The position numbers and the translations under genes were made by a program. From Alphaproteobacteria bacterium SO-S41 (GTDB lineage Bacteria > Pseudomonadota > Alphaproteobacteria > Micropepsales > Micropepsaceae), in contig AP024629.1 of the NCBI GenBank assembly GCA_019670725.1, forward strand, positions 744,001 to 808,000: a stretch of 64,000 nt of DNA, given 5' to 3'. A model generated the notes under the pieces. It was not told the DNA's origin. It saw nothing but the letters and a program-made list of their open reading frames with translations, and made no database searches. Below are positions 27,637 through 36,205 of this stretch, piece by piece; positions within the stretch are counted from its first letter, which is position 1; the number at the start of each line of letters is the position of its first letter.

Positions 27637-30447
27637 ATGGACGACGTCTTGAAAGAGTTTCTCACCGAAGCGACCGAGAGCATCGAGGCGCTCGACAGCT
27701 CGCTGGTGCGCTTCGAGAAGCAGCCGGACGATCCGGCGCTGCTCGGCGAGATCTTCCGCGTCATGCACACGATCAAGGGCACGTGCGGTTTCCTCAACCT
27801 GCCGCGGCTCGAGCGTGTCGCCCATGCCGGCGAGAACGTGCTCGGCGGATTTCGCGACGGGGCGCTGAAACCCTCGCCCGCCAGCGTCGGTCCCATCCTC
27901 GAAGCGATCGACGTCATCAAGCACCTCCTCGCCGGCCTGCAGACGACGGGTCAGGAGGAAGCCGGCGAGGACACCGCGCTCATCGCCCGCATCAACGCCA
28001 TCGCGACCGGCACGGCCGAGCCCGTCGCGCCGACGCTTTCGCTCGACGCGATCGGCGGCCTCGCGACCCTGGATGCGGCGGCGGAGATGCTGCTCGCCGA
28101 TGTCGCGCCCCAGCTTCTCCCCCACGATCCCGACCGGCTTCAGGGCGACCTCCGCGACGTGATGGCGGCGACCATCCGCAATGGCGGACCGTCGCGCTTC
28201 GCCGCGGTGCTGGCCGCGCCGCTCCCGGCCATCGCCGATCCTGTCGTGTTCGAAGCGGTGCTCGACCAGCTCGATGTCGGCTTCGGCGCGCTCGGTCTGG
28301 ATGACGACCTCCGCGCCGGCCTCCGCGCCGCCTTCGCCACGCCTTTTGTCGAACAGCGCCGCGCCGCGCCGCCGCCCGAAGCCAAGGCCGATCCGGACGC
28401 CGTTCCTTCAGCGTCTCAAGCCGCCGCGCCGCCCGCCCAGACGATCCGCGTCAGCGTCGACTCGCTGGAGCAGTTGATGAATGTCGTCAGCGAGCTCGTT
28501 CTCATCCGCAACCAGCTGCTCCAGACCAGCCGACTCAACCCCGACACCGCGTTCTCAGGGCCGCTCCAGCGGCTCAACCACGTCACGACCGAACTGCAGG
28601 AAAGCGTCATGACGACGCGCATGCAGCCCATCGGCAACGCCTGGTCGAAGCTGCCGCGCATCGTGCGCGACCTTGCCGCCGAACTCGGCAAGAAGATCGA
28701 GCTCGACATGCACGGCGCGGAGACTGAGCTCGACCGCCAGGTGCTGGAGCTGATCAAGGATCCGCTCACCCACATGATCCGCAACGCCGCGGATCACGGA
28801 CTGGAGCGCCCCGAAGATCGCCTCGCCGCGGGCAAGGGCGATACCGGCCGCATCTTCCTCCAGGCGCGCCACGAGGGCGGCCATATCGTCATGGAGATCA
28901 GCGATGACGGCCGGGGCCTTGCCATCGCCAAGCTGCGGCAAAAGGCGATCGAGCGCGGCCTCCTCACCCGCACCGATGCGGAAACCGCGACCGATGCGGC
29001 GCTTCAGGCGCTCATCTTTCATCCCGGCTTCTCGACCGCCGCCGCGGTCACGAATGTCTCGGGCCGCGGCGTCGGCATGGACGTGGTGCGCACCAATATC
29101 GAGAAGATCGGCGGCACGATCGAACTCTTCAGCCGCGAAGGCGCCGGCACGCGCTTCACGATCCGCATTCCCCTCACGCTCACCATCGTCTCGGCGCTGA
29201 TCGTCGAATCCGCCGGCCGCCGCTTCGCCATGCCGCAATCCAGCGTCGTCGAGCTGGTCGGCACCAATGCCTCGTCGCGCCATCTCATCGAATATCTGAA
29301 CGGCGCGCCGGTCCTGCGGCTGCGCGACCGGCTGCTGCCGCTCATCTCGCTGCAATCGCTGCTGAAGCTCGACCCCGTCGCCGACCAGCCGGCCGAAACC
29401 TGCATCATGGTCACCCAGATCGGCTCGTTCTCCTTCGGCATCATCGTCGACCGCGTCTTCGATACCGAGGAGATCGTGGTGAAGCCGGTCGCAAGGGTGC
29501 TGAAACACATCCCGCTCTTTTCCGGCAACACCATTCTCGGCGACGGCTCGGTCATCATGATCCTCGATCCCAAGGGCATCGCCACCGAAACCGGCCGGCT
29601 CGATTCCAGCACGGAAAGCGAAGCCTTCCGCCAGCGCCGCGCCGAGCCCGACGACAAGGTGCCGATCCTCGTCGTGCGCTTCGGCGCCGATCGCTGGAAG
29701 GCGGTACCGCTCTCGCTGGTTTCGCGCATCGAGGAGCTCGATCCCTCGCGCATCGAAACCGTCGACGGCCGCGACGTGCTGCAATATCGCGGGCATCTCG
29801 TGCCGGTCGTCGCGCTCGACGGCGCGCCACTCGATTTCAGCGACGGCAAGTCGAAGCCCGTCCTCGTCTTCGAGGATCGCGGCCGCGACTTCGCGCTGGT
29901 GGTCGACGACGTGCTCGACATCGTGGAGCAGAGCCTCACCACCGAACTCGCCCCCACCGGTGTCGGCCGTCTGGGCAGTCTCATCGTGTCGGGCCGCGCC
30001 GCCGACCTCATCGATCTCGGCTACTATTGGGCGATGATCGCGGGCCGCGACGAGATCGGCGGCGTCGCCGCCAGGACCGGCCAGTCGCGCGTCCTGCTGG
30101 TCGAACCCAACCCGTTCTTCGCCAAGCTGCTGCAGCCTTTGCTGGCCTCCGCGGGCTACCGGGTCCTCGTCGCCGCCTCGCTTGCCGAGGCCAAACGCGC
30201 CTACGCCGAAGGCCCGCCCTTCGATCTCATCCTTTCCGATGCGCCCTCGCATATCGCCGAACTCGTCCTGGCCGGGCGTCCCGGCGCCGAACAGCTCTGG
30301 ACCGGCGTCCCGGTCGTCGGACTGGCGGGCGAACATGACGATCCCGGCGGCGGCGAGGCCTTTGCCTCCATCGCCTCCAAGCATGATCGCGGCGAGATCC
30401 TGCGCGCCATGCGCAGCGCCCGCACCCAGCTCCGCGAGGCCGCGTGA
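27637..30447 (+). CDS. cheA: CheA hybrid histidine kinase with two CheW-like domains and a degenerate receiver
   Basis: 936 residues. The Hpt domain carries phosphorylatable H44 (MHTIKG). A poorly conserved region (about 106-265) replaces the usual P2. The dimerisation helix pair starts about 269 (LEQLMNVVSELVLIRNQLLQ). The ATPase has the N box (THMIRNAADHGLE, about 378), G1 (DDGRGL, about 424) and G2 (GRGVGMDVV, about 476). CheW-like domain 1 covers about 517-650; a second follows at about 665-790 (VPILVVRFGADRWKAVPLSLV). The tail (817-935) has a receiver-like pattern (RVLLVEPNPFFAKLLQPLLASAGY, DLILSDAPS) but its first acidic pair is EPN. The single cheA of the locus, it pairs with the following cheW (TGATG overlap). 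Confidence 0.93.
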   Translation: MDDVLKEFLTEATESIEALDSSLVRFEKQPDDPALLGEIFRVMHTIKGTCGFLNLPRLERVAHAGENVLGGFRDGALKPSPASVGPILEAIDVIKHLLAGLQTTGQEEAGEDTALIARINAIATGTAEPVAPTLSLDAIGGLATLDAAAEMLLADVAPQLLPHDPDRLQGDLRDVMAATIRNGGPSRFAAVLAAPLPAIADPVVFEAVLDQLDVGFGALGLDDDLRAGLRAAFATPFVEQRRAAPPPEAKADPDAVPSASQAAAPPAQTIRVSVDSLEQLMNVVSELVLIRNQLLQTSRLNPDTAFSGPLQRLNHVTTELQESVMTTRMQPIGNAWSKLPRIVRDLAAELGKKIELDMHGAETELDRQVLELIKDPLTHMIRNAADHGLERPEDRLAAGKGDTGRIFLQARHEGGHIVMEISDDGRGLAIAKLRQKAIERGLLTRTDAETATDAALQALIFHPGFSTAAAVTNVSGRGVGMDVVRTNIEKIGGTIELFSREGAGTRFTIRIPLTLTIVSALIVESAGRRFAMPQSSVVELVGTNASSRHLIEYLNGAPVLRLRDRLLPLISLQSLLKLDPVADQPAETCIMVTQIGSFSFGIIVDRVFDTEEIVVKPVARVLKHIPLFSGNTILGDGSVIMILDPKGIATETGRLDSSTESEAFRQRRAEPDDKVPILVVRFGADRWKAVPLSLVSRIEELDPSRIETVDGRDVLQYRGHLVPVVALDGAPLDFSDGKSKPVLVFEDRGRDFALVVDDVLDIVEQSLTTELAPTGVGRLGSLIVSGRAADLIDLGYYWAMIAGRDEIGGVAARTGQSRVLLVEPNPFFAKLLQPLLASAGYRVLVAASLAEAKRAYAEGPPFDLILSDAPSHIAELVLAGRPGAEQLWTGVPVVGLAGEHDDPGGGEAFASIASKHDRGEILRAMRSARTQLREAA

Positions 30448-30929
30448 TGTCCGCCGCAGTGCAGACGCGCCCGGTCGAAGAGGCGAGCGCTTCGGCGGGC
30501 ATGTGGCTGACGGTCTTCGTGGGTACGCAGACCTTCGGTCTCCCGGTCCTCCGGGTGCGCGACGTCATCGCCTCGCCGCGCATCAATCACGTGCCGCTGG
30601 CCCCGCGCGAGGTCGCGGGCTCGCTCAACCTGCGCGGCCGCATCGTCACCGCCATCGACATGCGCACCCGCCTCGGCCTGCCGCCGCGTGAAGGCAACGC
30701 GCCCGTGATGTGCGCGATCGTCGATGTGGGCGAGGGGATCGCGGCGGAGTTCTACGCGCTGCTGGTCGATGAGGTCGGCGACGTCCTTTCGCTCGGCGCG
30801 GAGCGCTTCGAGAAAAACCCCGTCACCCTGGCGCCCGACTGGCAAACCCTCTGCACCGGCCTCTTCCGCCTCGACGCCGGCCTGATGCTGGCGCTCGACA
30901 TCGACACGGTCGTGATGGCGGGGGCGTAG
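30447..30929 (+). CDS. cheW: CheW coupling protein
   Basis: 160 residues with one CheW domain: LTVFVGTQTFGLPVLRVRDVI, VPLAPREVAGSLNLRGRIVTAIDMRTRLGLP, then YALLVDEVGDVL. It links CheA to receptors at the cytoplasmic array. The ATG overlaps the cheA TGA stop by one base, so translation is coupled; the GTG one codon earlier gives no better ribosome site. Confidence 0.95.
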   Translation: MSAAVQTRPVEEASASAGMWLTVFVGTQTFGLPVLRVRDVIASPRINHVPLAPREVAGSLNLRGRIVTAIDMRTRLGLPPREGNAPVMCAIVDVGEGIAAEFYALLVDEVGDVLSLGAERFEKNPVTLAPDWQTLCTGLFRLDAGLMLALDIDTVVMAGA

Positions 30930-30940
30930 CCAAAACCACC

Positions 30941-31027
30941 TTCTGTCATGCCCGCGCAGGCGGGCATCCATGCCGGAAACGCCGACGCTCGCGGCGCTGG
31001 TTTCCCGCCTGCGCGGGCATGACAGAA
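30941..31027. repeat. REP-like palindromic element with 24-bp perfect inverted arms
   Basis: Left arm 30941-30964 and right arm 31004-31027 are exact reverse complements (start TTCTGTCATGCCCGCGCAGG). The left arm runs into a second palindrome, ATGCCCGC-GCAG-GCGGGCAT (30948-30967). The centre holds GCCG/CGGC. CCCGCGCAGGCGGGCAT-type intergenic palindromes are common in alphaproteobacteria. It follows the cheW stop, so it may also end or stabilise the cheAW transcript; there is no T-run. Confidence 0.85.
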
Positions 31028-31067
31028 TGGGTGGCGGCACCTCGCTGTGATCAATCTCCAATCAAAC

Positions 31068-31082
31068 TACATAAATTACATA
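31068..31082. promoter_or_regulatory. TAYRTA-WWW-TAYRTA element, copy 4, upstream of the triple-PAS receptor gene
   Basis: TACATA (31068-31073), AAT, TACATA (31077-31082). Because TAYRTA is self-complementary as a consensus, this is the same 15-bp element with both halves reading TACATA. It lies 113 bp before the receptor ATG at the left edge of an AT-rich stretch (31060-31150) that probably carries the promoter. Confidence 0.5.
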
Positions 31083-31194
31083 AACTATTGTTTTCAAACG
31101 ACAATCTCTACTTCTTAGCACTCGGTTTACCAGCCTCCTTTACCGTCTTTCATCAACTCTTCTGCGTCTCTTCAAGAATTCTTCGGAGAACCTC

Positions 31195-33201
31195 ATGTCG
31201 CGCAAATGGTACGGCCTTGCCCTGAAAACCGGCGACCGCGATGTCGTGAAGCTTGACGATGCGCGCACCGCGCAGTTCGAGCGCGACGCCGCGATCCGTC
31301 ACGCCGGCATGGTGAAGGCGCTCGACCGCTCGCAAGCGGTCATCGAATTCAATCTCGACGGCACGATCATCAACGCCAACGAAAACTTCCTCGGCGCGAT
31401 CGGCTATCGCCTCGACGAGATCGTCGGGCGCCATCACTCCATGTTCGTCGACGATGCGACGCGCAGCTCGCCCGCCTATCGCGCCTTCTGGGATAAGCTC
31501 GCCCGCGGCGAATACGACGCCGGCCAATACAAGCGCATCGCCAATGGCGGCCGCGAGATCTGGATCCAGGCCAGCTACAACCCGATCCTCGACGGCACCG
31601 GCAAGCCCGTCCGCGTCGTGAAGTACGCGACCGACATCACCGCCGAGAAACTGGCGCTCGCCAATTTCGAAGGCCAGCTCGCCGCCATCGGCAAGGCCCA
31701 GGCCGTCATCGAATTCGATCTCATGGGCAATATCCTCGGCGCCAATGAGAATTTCCTCGGTGCGCTCGGCTACGCGCTGCACGAGATCAAGGGCAAGCAT
31801 CACTCGATGTTCGTCGATCCCGTCACCCGGAACGGCCACGACTATCGCCTGTTCTGGGAAAAGCTCGGCCGCGGCGAATACGATGCCGGCCAGTACAAGC
31901 GCATCGCCAATGGCGGGCGCGAGATCTGGATCCAGGCCAGCTACAACCCGATCTTCGACATGAGCGGCAAGCCGTTCAAGGTCGTGAAATATGCGACCGA
32001 CATCACGGCGCAGAAACTCGCCGTCGCCAATTTCGAGGGCCAGCTCGCCGCGATCGGCAAGGTCCAGGCGGTCATCGAATTCAACCTCGACGGCACGATC
32101 GTCGACGCCAACGAGAACTTCCTGAAGACGCTCGGCTACGGACTTGCCGACATCAAGGGCAAGCACCACTCGCTGTTCGTGGACGGCCCGACCAAGGCGT
32201 CGGCCGAATACCGTCTCTTCTGGGAAAAGCTCGGCCGCGGCGAATACGATGCCGGCCAGTACAAGCGGATCGGCAATGGCGGCCGCGAGATCTGGATTCA
32301 AGCGAGCTACAACCCGATCCTCGACATGAGCGGCCGGCCCTTCAAGGTCGTGAAATACGCAACCGACATCACCGCGCAGATGGGCATCGCCGAGCGGGTG
32401 AAGGAAATCTCGGGCATCGTCGCCTCGGCTGCCGCCGAGATGCGCGCGACGGCGGAAAGCATGTCGGAAACCGCGGCGGAAACGACGCGCATGGCCGCCG
32501 CCGTTTCCAGCGCCTCGCATGTCGCTTCGTCCAATGTGCAGACCGTCTCCGCCGCGGGCGAAGAGCTCTCCGCTTCGATCGGCGAGATCGGCCGCCAGGT
32601 CACCGACTGCAACACGATCACGCAAGGCGCCGTCGCCGAGGCGGACCGTACCAGCGCCTCGATCCAGACGCTGGCCGACGCTGCATCCAAGATCAGCAAT
32701 GTCGTCACCCTCATCAACAACATCGCCGGCCAGACTAAGCTGCTCGCCCTCAACGCCACGATCGAGGCGGCGCGCGCCGGCGAGGCGGGCAAGGGCTTTG
32801 CGGTCGTCGCGTCGGAGGTGAAGAGCCTCAGCGACCAGACCGCCAAGGCGACCGACGAGATTTCCTCGCAGGTGAACGCCATGCAGGCCGCGACCGCCAG
32901 TTCGGTCGGCGCAATCCAGTCGATCGCCGCGACCATCCGCAAGGTCGCGGAAATTGCCGCCGCCATCGCCGGCGCGGTCGAGGAACAGTCCGCCGCCACG
33001 CGCGAGATCGCGGCGAACGTCACGCAGGCCGCCGACGGCACCCAGCAGGTTTCGTCCTCCATCGCCCATGTGAACGAGGCCGCGGTGCAGACCAGCGGCG
33101 CCTGCAGTGAGCTCCTCAACTCCTCCGGCGAACTGGCTCGCCAGGCCGAGGCACTGCGCGGCGAGATGGACCTTTTCCTGCCCGCCAACCGCGCGGCTTA
33201 G
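31195..33201 (+). CDS. Soluble methyl-accepting chemotaxis protein with three tandem PAS domains
   Basis: 668 residues, no signal peptide or membrane span, so a cytoplasmic receptor. Three PAS/PAC units with a 122-residue period begin at about 46, 168 and 290 ([12 protein letters not shown], GYxLxEIxGxHHSMFVD, [34 protein letters not shown]). The signalling hairpin tip near 508-545 has [35 protein letters not shown]. The layout recalls BdlA/Aer-like energy or redox receptors. There is no CheR-docking pentapeptide at the C-terminus (it ends PANRAA). GGAG precedes the ATG by six bases. It lies between cheW and cheB but has its own AT-rich upstream region. Confidence 0.95.
   Translation: MSRKWYGLALKTGDRDVVKLDDARTAQFERDAAIRHAGMVKALDRSQAVIEFNLDGTIINANENFLGAIGYRLDEIVGRHHSMFVDDATRSSPAYRAFWDKLARGEYDAGQYKRIANGGREIWIQASYNPILDGTGKPVRVVKYATDITAEKLALANFEGQLAAIGKAQAVIEFDLMGNILGANENFLGALGYALHEIKGKHHSMFVDPVTRNGHDYRLFWEKLGRGEYDAGQYKRIANGGREIWIQASYNPIFDMSGKPFKVVKYATDITAQKLAVANFEGQLAAIGKVQAVIEFNLDGTIVDANENFLKTLGYGLADIKGKHHSLFVDGPTKASAEYRLFWEKLGRGEYDAGQYKRIGNGGREIWIQASYNPILDMSGRPFKVVKYATDITAQMGIAERVKEISGIVASAAAEMRATAESMSETAAETTRMAAAVSSASHVASSNVQTVSAAGEELSASIGEIGRQVTDCNTITQGAVAEADRTSASIQTLADAASKISNVVTLINNIAGQTKLLALNATIEAARAGEAGKGFAVVASEVKSLSDQTAKATDEISSQVNAMQAATASSVGAIQSIAATIRKVAEIAAAIAGAVEEQSAATREIAANVTQAADGTQQVSSSIAHVNEAAVQTSGACSELLNSSGELARQAEALRGEMDLFLPANRAA
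31330..32380 (+). repeat. 366-bp tandem repeat encoding the three PAS units
   Basis: Long near-identical runs (gcggcgaatacgangccggc, cgcgagatctggatncaggc) recur at 366-bp offsets (for example 31507, 31873 and 32239). DNA-level similarity, not just protein similarity, points to recent duplication or ongoing gene conversion. Confidence 0.85.
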
Positions 33202-33219
33202 GGCGAACGCACGGGCAGG

Positions 33220-34317
33220 ATGAGTTCAGTCATGGGTGAAGTCGCGCATTTCCGTCCGCCGGGATCGGCCGCGGACGAGGTGCGGGTGATGCTGGTCGAT
33301 GATTCGGCCGTCATGCGCGGTTTCCTGCGCCGCGTTCTCGAACACGAAACGCGTATCCGGATCGTCGGATCGGCCTCGAACGGCGAGGACGCGCTGCGCC
33401 AGCTCCATTCGGTGCAGCCCGACGTCGTCATTCTCGATCTCGAAATGCCTGTTATGGACGGCATCACCGCCCTGCCGCTGCTGCTCTCGGCGCGGCCAGG
33501 CTTGCGCATCCTCATTGCCTCCGTCCTGTCGCAGCGCAATGCCGCCATCAGTCTGGAAGCGATGCGGCTCGGCGCGTCCGACTATCTCGCGAAGCCCGAG
33601 CGCGCCTTCGCGCCGGAGGTAGCCAAGGCCTATGGCGACGATCTCGCCGCCCGCATTCTCGCTTTGTCGCGCAAGGCGGAAGCGCCACGCGCGGCGGTTC
33701 CCGCGCCGCCCATTCCCACCCGCCGTCGGGCCGGCGTCGCAGCGCGTCCCGAAATTCTCGCGATCGGCAGTTCGACCGGCGGCCCGCCTGCGCTGATGAA
33801 GGTATTCGAGGGGCTGAAGGGCGTTGATCTTCCCATCCTCATCACCCAGCACATGCCGCCGACCTTTACGGCGCTGCTGGCGACCTCGCTGGGGCGTCTG
33901 ACCGGACGGCCTTCGGCGGAGGCGGAAGACGGCGAGCCGATCCTGCCGGGCCGCATCTATGTCGCGCCCGCCGGGTTGCATCTGACCGTCGCGCGCATCG
34001 GCGCACGGGTGGTCGTGAAGCTCTCCGATGCGCCGCCGGAGAATTACTGCCGGCCCGCCGTCGATCCCATGCTGCGCTCGCTCGCCGCCGCCTACGGTCC
34101 CGGCGTCTTCGCCGCCATCCTCACGGGCATGGGCAGCGACGGCGCCAAGGGCTGCGAAGCCGTCGCCGAGGCCGGCGGCCGCTTCATCGCCCAGGACGAA
34201 AAGACCAGCGTCGTCTGGGGCATGCCGGGCGCCGCCGCCCGCACCGGCCGCGCCGACGCGATCCTGCCGCTTCTCGACATCGCTCCGTTCATCGCTTCCG
34301 TTTGTAGGGTTCCCTGA
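33220..34317 (+). CDS. cheB: CheB protein-glutamate methylesterase/deamidase
   Basis: 365 residues. The receiver domain has D73 (VILDLEMPVMDG) and a linker to a complete methylesterase domain. The catalytic triad is S185 (IGSSTGGPPAL), H211 (ITQHMP) and D307 (GMGSDGAKG); the spacings of 26 and 96 are the same as in the E. coli enzyme. It removes methyl groups from receptors when phosphorylated by CheA. An alternative ATG at 33232 has a better spaced AGGATGAG ribosome site. It is followed by cheR with a one-base overlap. Confidence 0.95.
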   Translation: MSSVMGEVAHFRPPGSAADEVRVMLVDDSAVMRGFLRRVLEHETRIRIVGSASNGEDALRQLHSVQPDVVILDLEMPVMDGITALPLLLSARPGLRILIASVLSQRNAAISLEAMRLGASDYLAKPERAFAPEVAKAYGDDLAARILALSRKAEAPRAAVPAPPIPTRRRAGVAARPEILAIGSSTGGPPALMKVFEGLKGVDLPILITQHMPPTFTALLATSLGRLTGRPSAEAEDGEPILPGRIYVAPAGLHLTVARIGARVVVKLSDAPPENYCRPAVDPMLRSLAAAYGPGVFAAILTGMGSDGAKGCEAVAEAGGRFIAQDEKTSVVWGMPGAAARTGRADAILPLLDIAPFIASVCRVP

Positions 34318-35162
34318 TGGCTTTCCGCGACGCCTCTCTCGAAGCGCTCTTCCGCCTGCTGCGCCAGACCTCGGGGCTCATCCTCACCGCCGACAAGGCC
34401 TATCTCGTGGAAAGCCGGCTGAAGCCGGTATCAGCGCTGCTCGGCTTCACCGATGTCGAGCGTTTCGTCGACTATCTCGCGCTCGCGCCTTCGGCCAACG
34501 CCGTGCAGCTCACCGTCGAGGCGATGGCGACGCACGAGACCTCGTTCTTTCGCGATCAGGTGCCGTTCGACCGGCTGCGCACCGATCTCCTCCCGACGCT
34601 GCTCAAGCAGAAGACTGCGACCGCGCCGCTGCGCATCCTCTGCGCCGCCTGCTCCAGCGGCCAGGAGCCGCTCTCGCTCGCCATGATGCTGGACGAGATG
34701 GGCCTGCTGCCGCGGGTCCAGATCACCGCCTTCGACATCTCCGAGCCGATCCTGGAAAAAGCCCGCTCCGGCACCTACAGCGCCTTCCAGGTCAATCGCG
34801 GCCTCACCCCCGAGCGCATCGCCCGCCACTTCACCAAGACCGGCGACAACTTCGTGGCCCAACCGCGGCTGATGCAGACCATCTTCTACCGCTCGCTCAA
34901 CATCCTCTCTTCGCTCTCCGGAATCGGTAACTTCGACATCGTTTTTTGTCGTAACGTCTTGATCTACTTCGACGACGCCACAAAAACCCAAATCCTAAAA
35001 ACCCTCTCCCACTGCACCGAGCCGAACGGCGTGCTGATCCTCGGCAGTTCGGAAACCCTGTTGCGCGAGAACCGGGCTTTCGTTCCGGAGAAGAACGGTC
35101 GCGGCATCTTCATCCATCAGCCGGCGGCCGTCCTTCACAGCGCCCGCGCCGCCTCGGCGTAA
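34317..35162 (+). CDS. cheR: CheR receptor methyltransferase
   Basis: 281 residues, normal length. The helical N-domain (FRLLRQTSGLILTADKAYLVESRLKPV) is followed by the SAM-binding fold (LRILCAACSSGQEPLSLAMML), VNRGLTPERIARHFTKTGDNF and the family signature FCRNVLIYFDDATKTQIL with LGSSETL. It methylates receptor glutamates using S-adenosylmethionine and opposes CheB. The start overlaps the cheB stop (TGATG). It is the last gene of the chemotaxis cluster. Confidence 0.95.
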   Translation: MAFRDASLEALFRLLRQTSGLILTADKAYLVESRLKPVSALLGFTDVERFVDYLALAPSANAVQLTVEAMATHETSFFRDQVPFDRLRTDLLPTLLKQKTATAPLRILCAACSSGQEPLSLAMMLDEMGLLPRVQITAFDISEPILEKARSGTYSAFQVNRGLTPERIARHFTKTGDNFVAQPRLMQTIFYRSLNILSSLSGIGNFDIVFCRNVLIYFDDATKTQILKTLSHCTEPNGVLILGSSETLLRENRAFVPEKNGRGIFIHQPAAVLHSARAASA

Positions 35163-35172
35163 TCCATCAAAG

Positions 35173-36066
35173 TCAGTTCCACGCCGAGATGGCGCGGACT
35201 AGTTCGTCGGCGAACAGCCGCACGACGCGTGCGAGACGCCGCTTGCGCACGACGATCTCGATCGTCGTCTCGCGCAGCAGCGGTTCGTCGATGGTCAGCG
35301 ACAGCAAGTGCCCGATGTGTTGTTCGCGGGCGATCGCGCGGTAGGGCAGCACGCCGATCCCTGCGCCGCTGCGCACGAAATCGCGGATGGCTTCAAATCC
35401 GTTGGCGGACAGCGCGGGTTCGATATGCATGCCCGATGTGTGGCAGGCCCGATCGAACATCTGCCGGAACCCGTAATGCTCGTCGGGCAAGGCGAGCGGA
35501 TACTGCGCGATGTCGGCCAGCGACACGGCCGGCCGGTCGGCGAGCGGGTGTGAAGGCTGCACGACGAGGACGATCGGCTCGTGCAGCGACGAGATATGGG
35601 TGATGTCGAGATCGGGTGCCGCGCAGAAGGCAATGCCGATATCGCACGCGCCGCGCTTGACGAGGTCGATGACGACAGGGGCGGGAACGATATTCATCTG
35701 GAACGTCACGCTATCGAAGCGCTGCCGGAACGCCTGCACGGCTTGCATGGGACCGCCCGACACGATGCTCTCGACCATCGCGATCTTGATCAGCCGCCGC
35801 CGGCTGCCGCGGAGGTCGTCGAGATCCGCGCGCAGGCTGTCGAAATCGAGGATCGCCGAGCGCGCATAGCCGGCGACCAGCTTGCCCGCATGGGTCAACG
35901 TGACGCCGCCGGACGAGCGTTCGAGCAGCGCTGTGCCGATCTGCCGTTCGAGCAGCGCGATCTGGCGGCTGACGGAGGAGGGCACGACCCCCATCAGGAC
36001 ACTGGCGCGCCTGATCGATCCCGCTTCCACGACCGCATGAAAGGCCGTCAGCCCACCCGGCAACAT
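35173..36066 (-). CDS. LysR family transcriptional regulator
   Basis: 297 residues if the second ATG (36066, GGGGG five bases upstream) is used; an ATG at 36078 adds four residues but its ribosome site is crowded. The helix-turn-helix is AVVEAGSIRRASVLMGVVPSSVSRQIALLERQIGTALLERSSG (shown in part by SIRRASVLMG and SSVSRQIALLE). The substrate-binding domain contains MVESIVSGGPMQAVQAF and DIGIAFCAAPDLD. It is divergent from the aspartate-dehydrogenase-like gene, and a GTGTTGC-N7-GCAACAC palindrome lies in between, so it probably controls the long operon at 36206-47646 and itself. The inducer is unknown, perhaps an amino acid from that pathway. Confidence 0.92.
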   Translation of the reverse strand: MLPGGLTAFHAVVEAGSIRRASVLMGVVPSSVSRQIALLERQIGTALLERSSGGVTLTHAGKLVAGYARSAILDFDSLRADLDDLRGSRRRLIKIAMVESIVSGGPMQAVQAFRQRFDSVTFQMNIVPAPVVIDLVKRGACDIGIAFCAAPDLDITHISSLHEPIVLVVQPSHPLADRPAVSLADIAQYPLALPDEHYGFRQMFDRACHTSGMHIEPALSANGFEAIRDFVRSGAGIGVLPYRAIAREQHIGHLLSLTIDEPLLRETTIEIVVRKRRLARVVRLFADELVRAISAWN

Positions 36067-36107
36067 GAAGGCCCCCATTTCACCGCTTATGACCCGATCC
36101 TGGGGCA

Positions 36108-36128
36108 GTGTTGCGTTTTATGCAACAC
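36108..36128. promoter_or_regulatory. LysR-type operator, 7-bp inverted repeat
   Basis: GTGTTGC (36108-36114), GTTTTAT, GCAACAC (36122-36128): perfect arms containing TTGC-N7-GCAA, the classic T-N11-A LysR box. It is 42 bp from the LysR start and 78 bp from the 36206 start, the normal place for a recognition site in a divergent LysR arrangement. Confidence 0.75.
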
Positions 36129-36205
36129 GGGCGTCGCGCAGCCATGCCTATCCGTCGTCAAACCGTCGTGGTCCGGTTTCGCAAGTGCAGCATGTGCGAG
36201 CGTGG

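Noticed and set aside
30941-31027. CRISPR repeat or insertion-sequence terminal repeats
   Set aside because: Only one pair of arms, 39 bp apart, with no transposase and no spacer array; a REP-like palindrome fits better.
31153-33069. 638-codon open frame on the reverse strand of the receptor gene
   Set aside because: It mirrors the PAS repeats of the MCP gene; GC-rich codon bias keeps the opposite frame open. The product is low-complexity D/V/A/R sequence without a domain.
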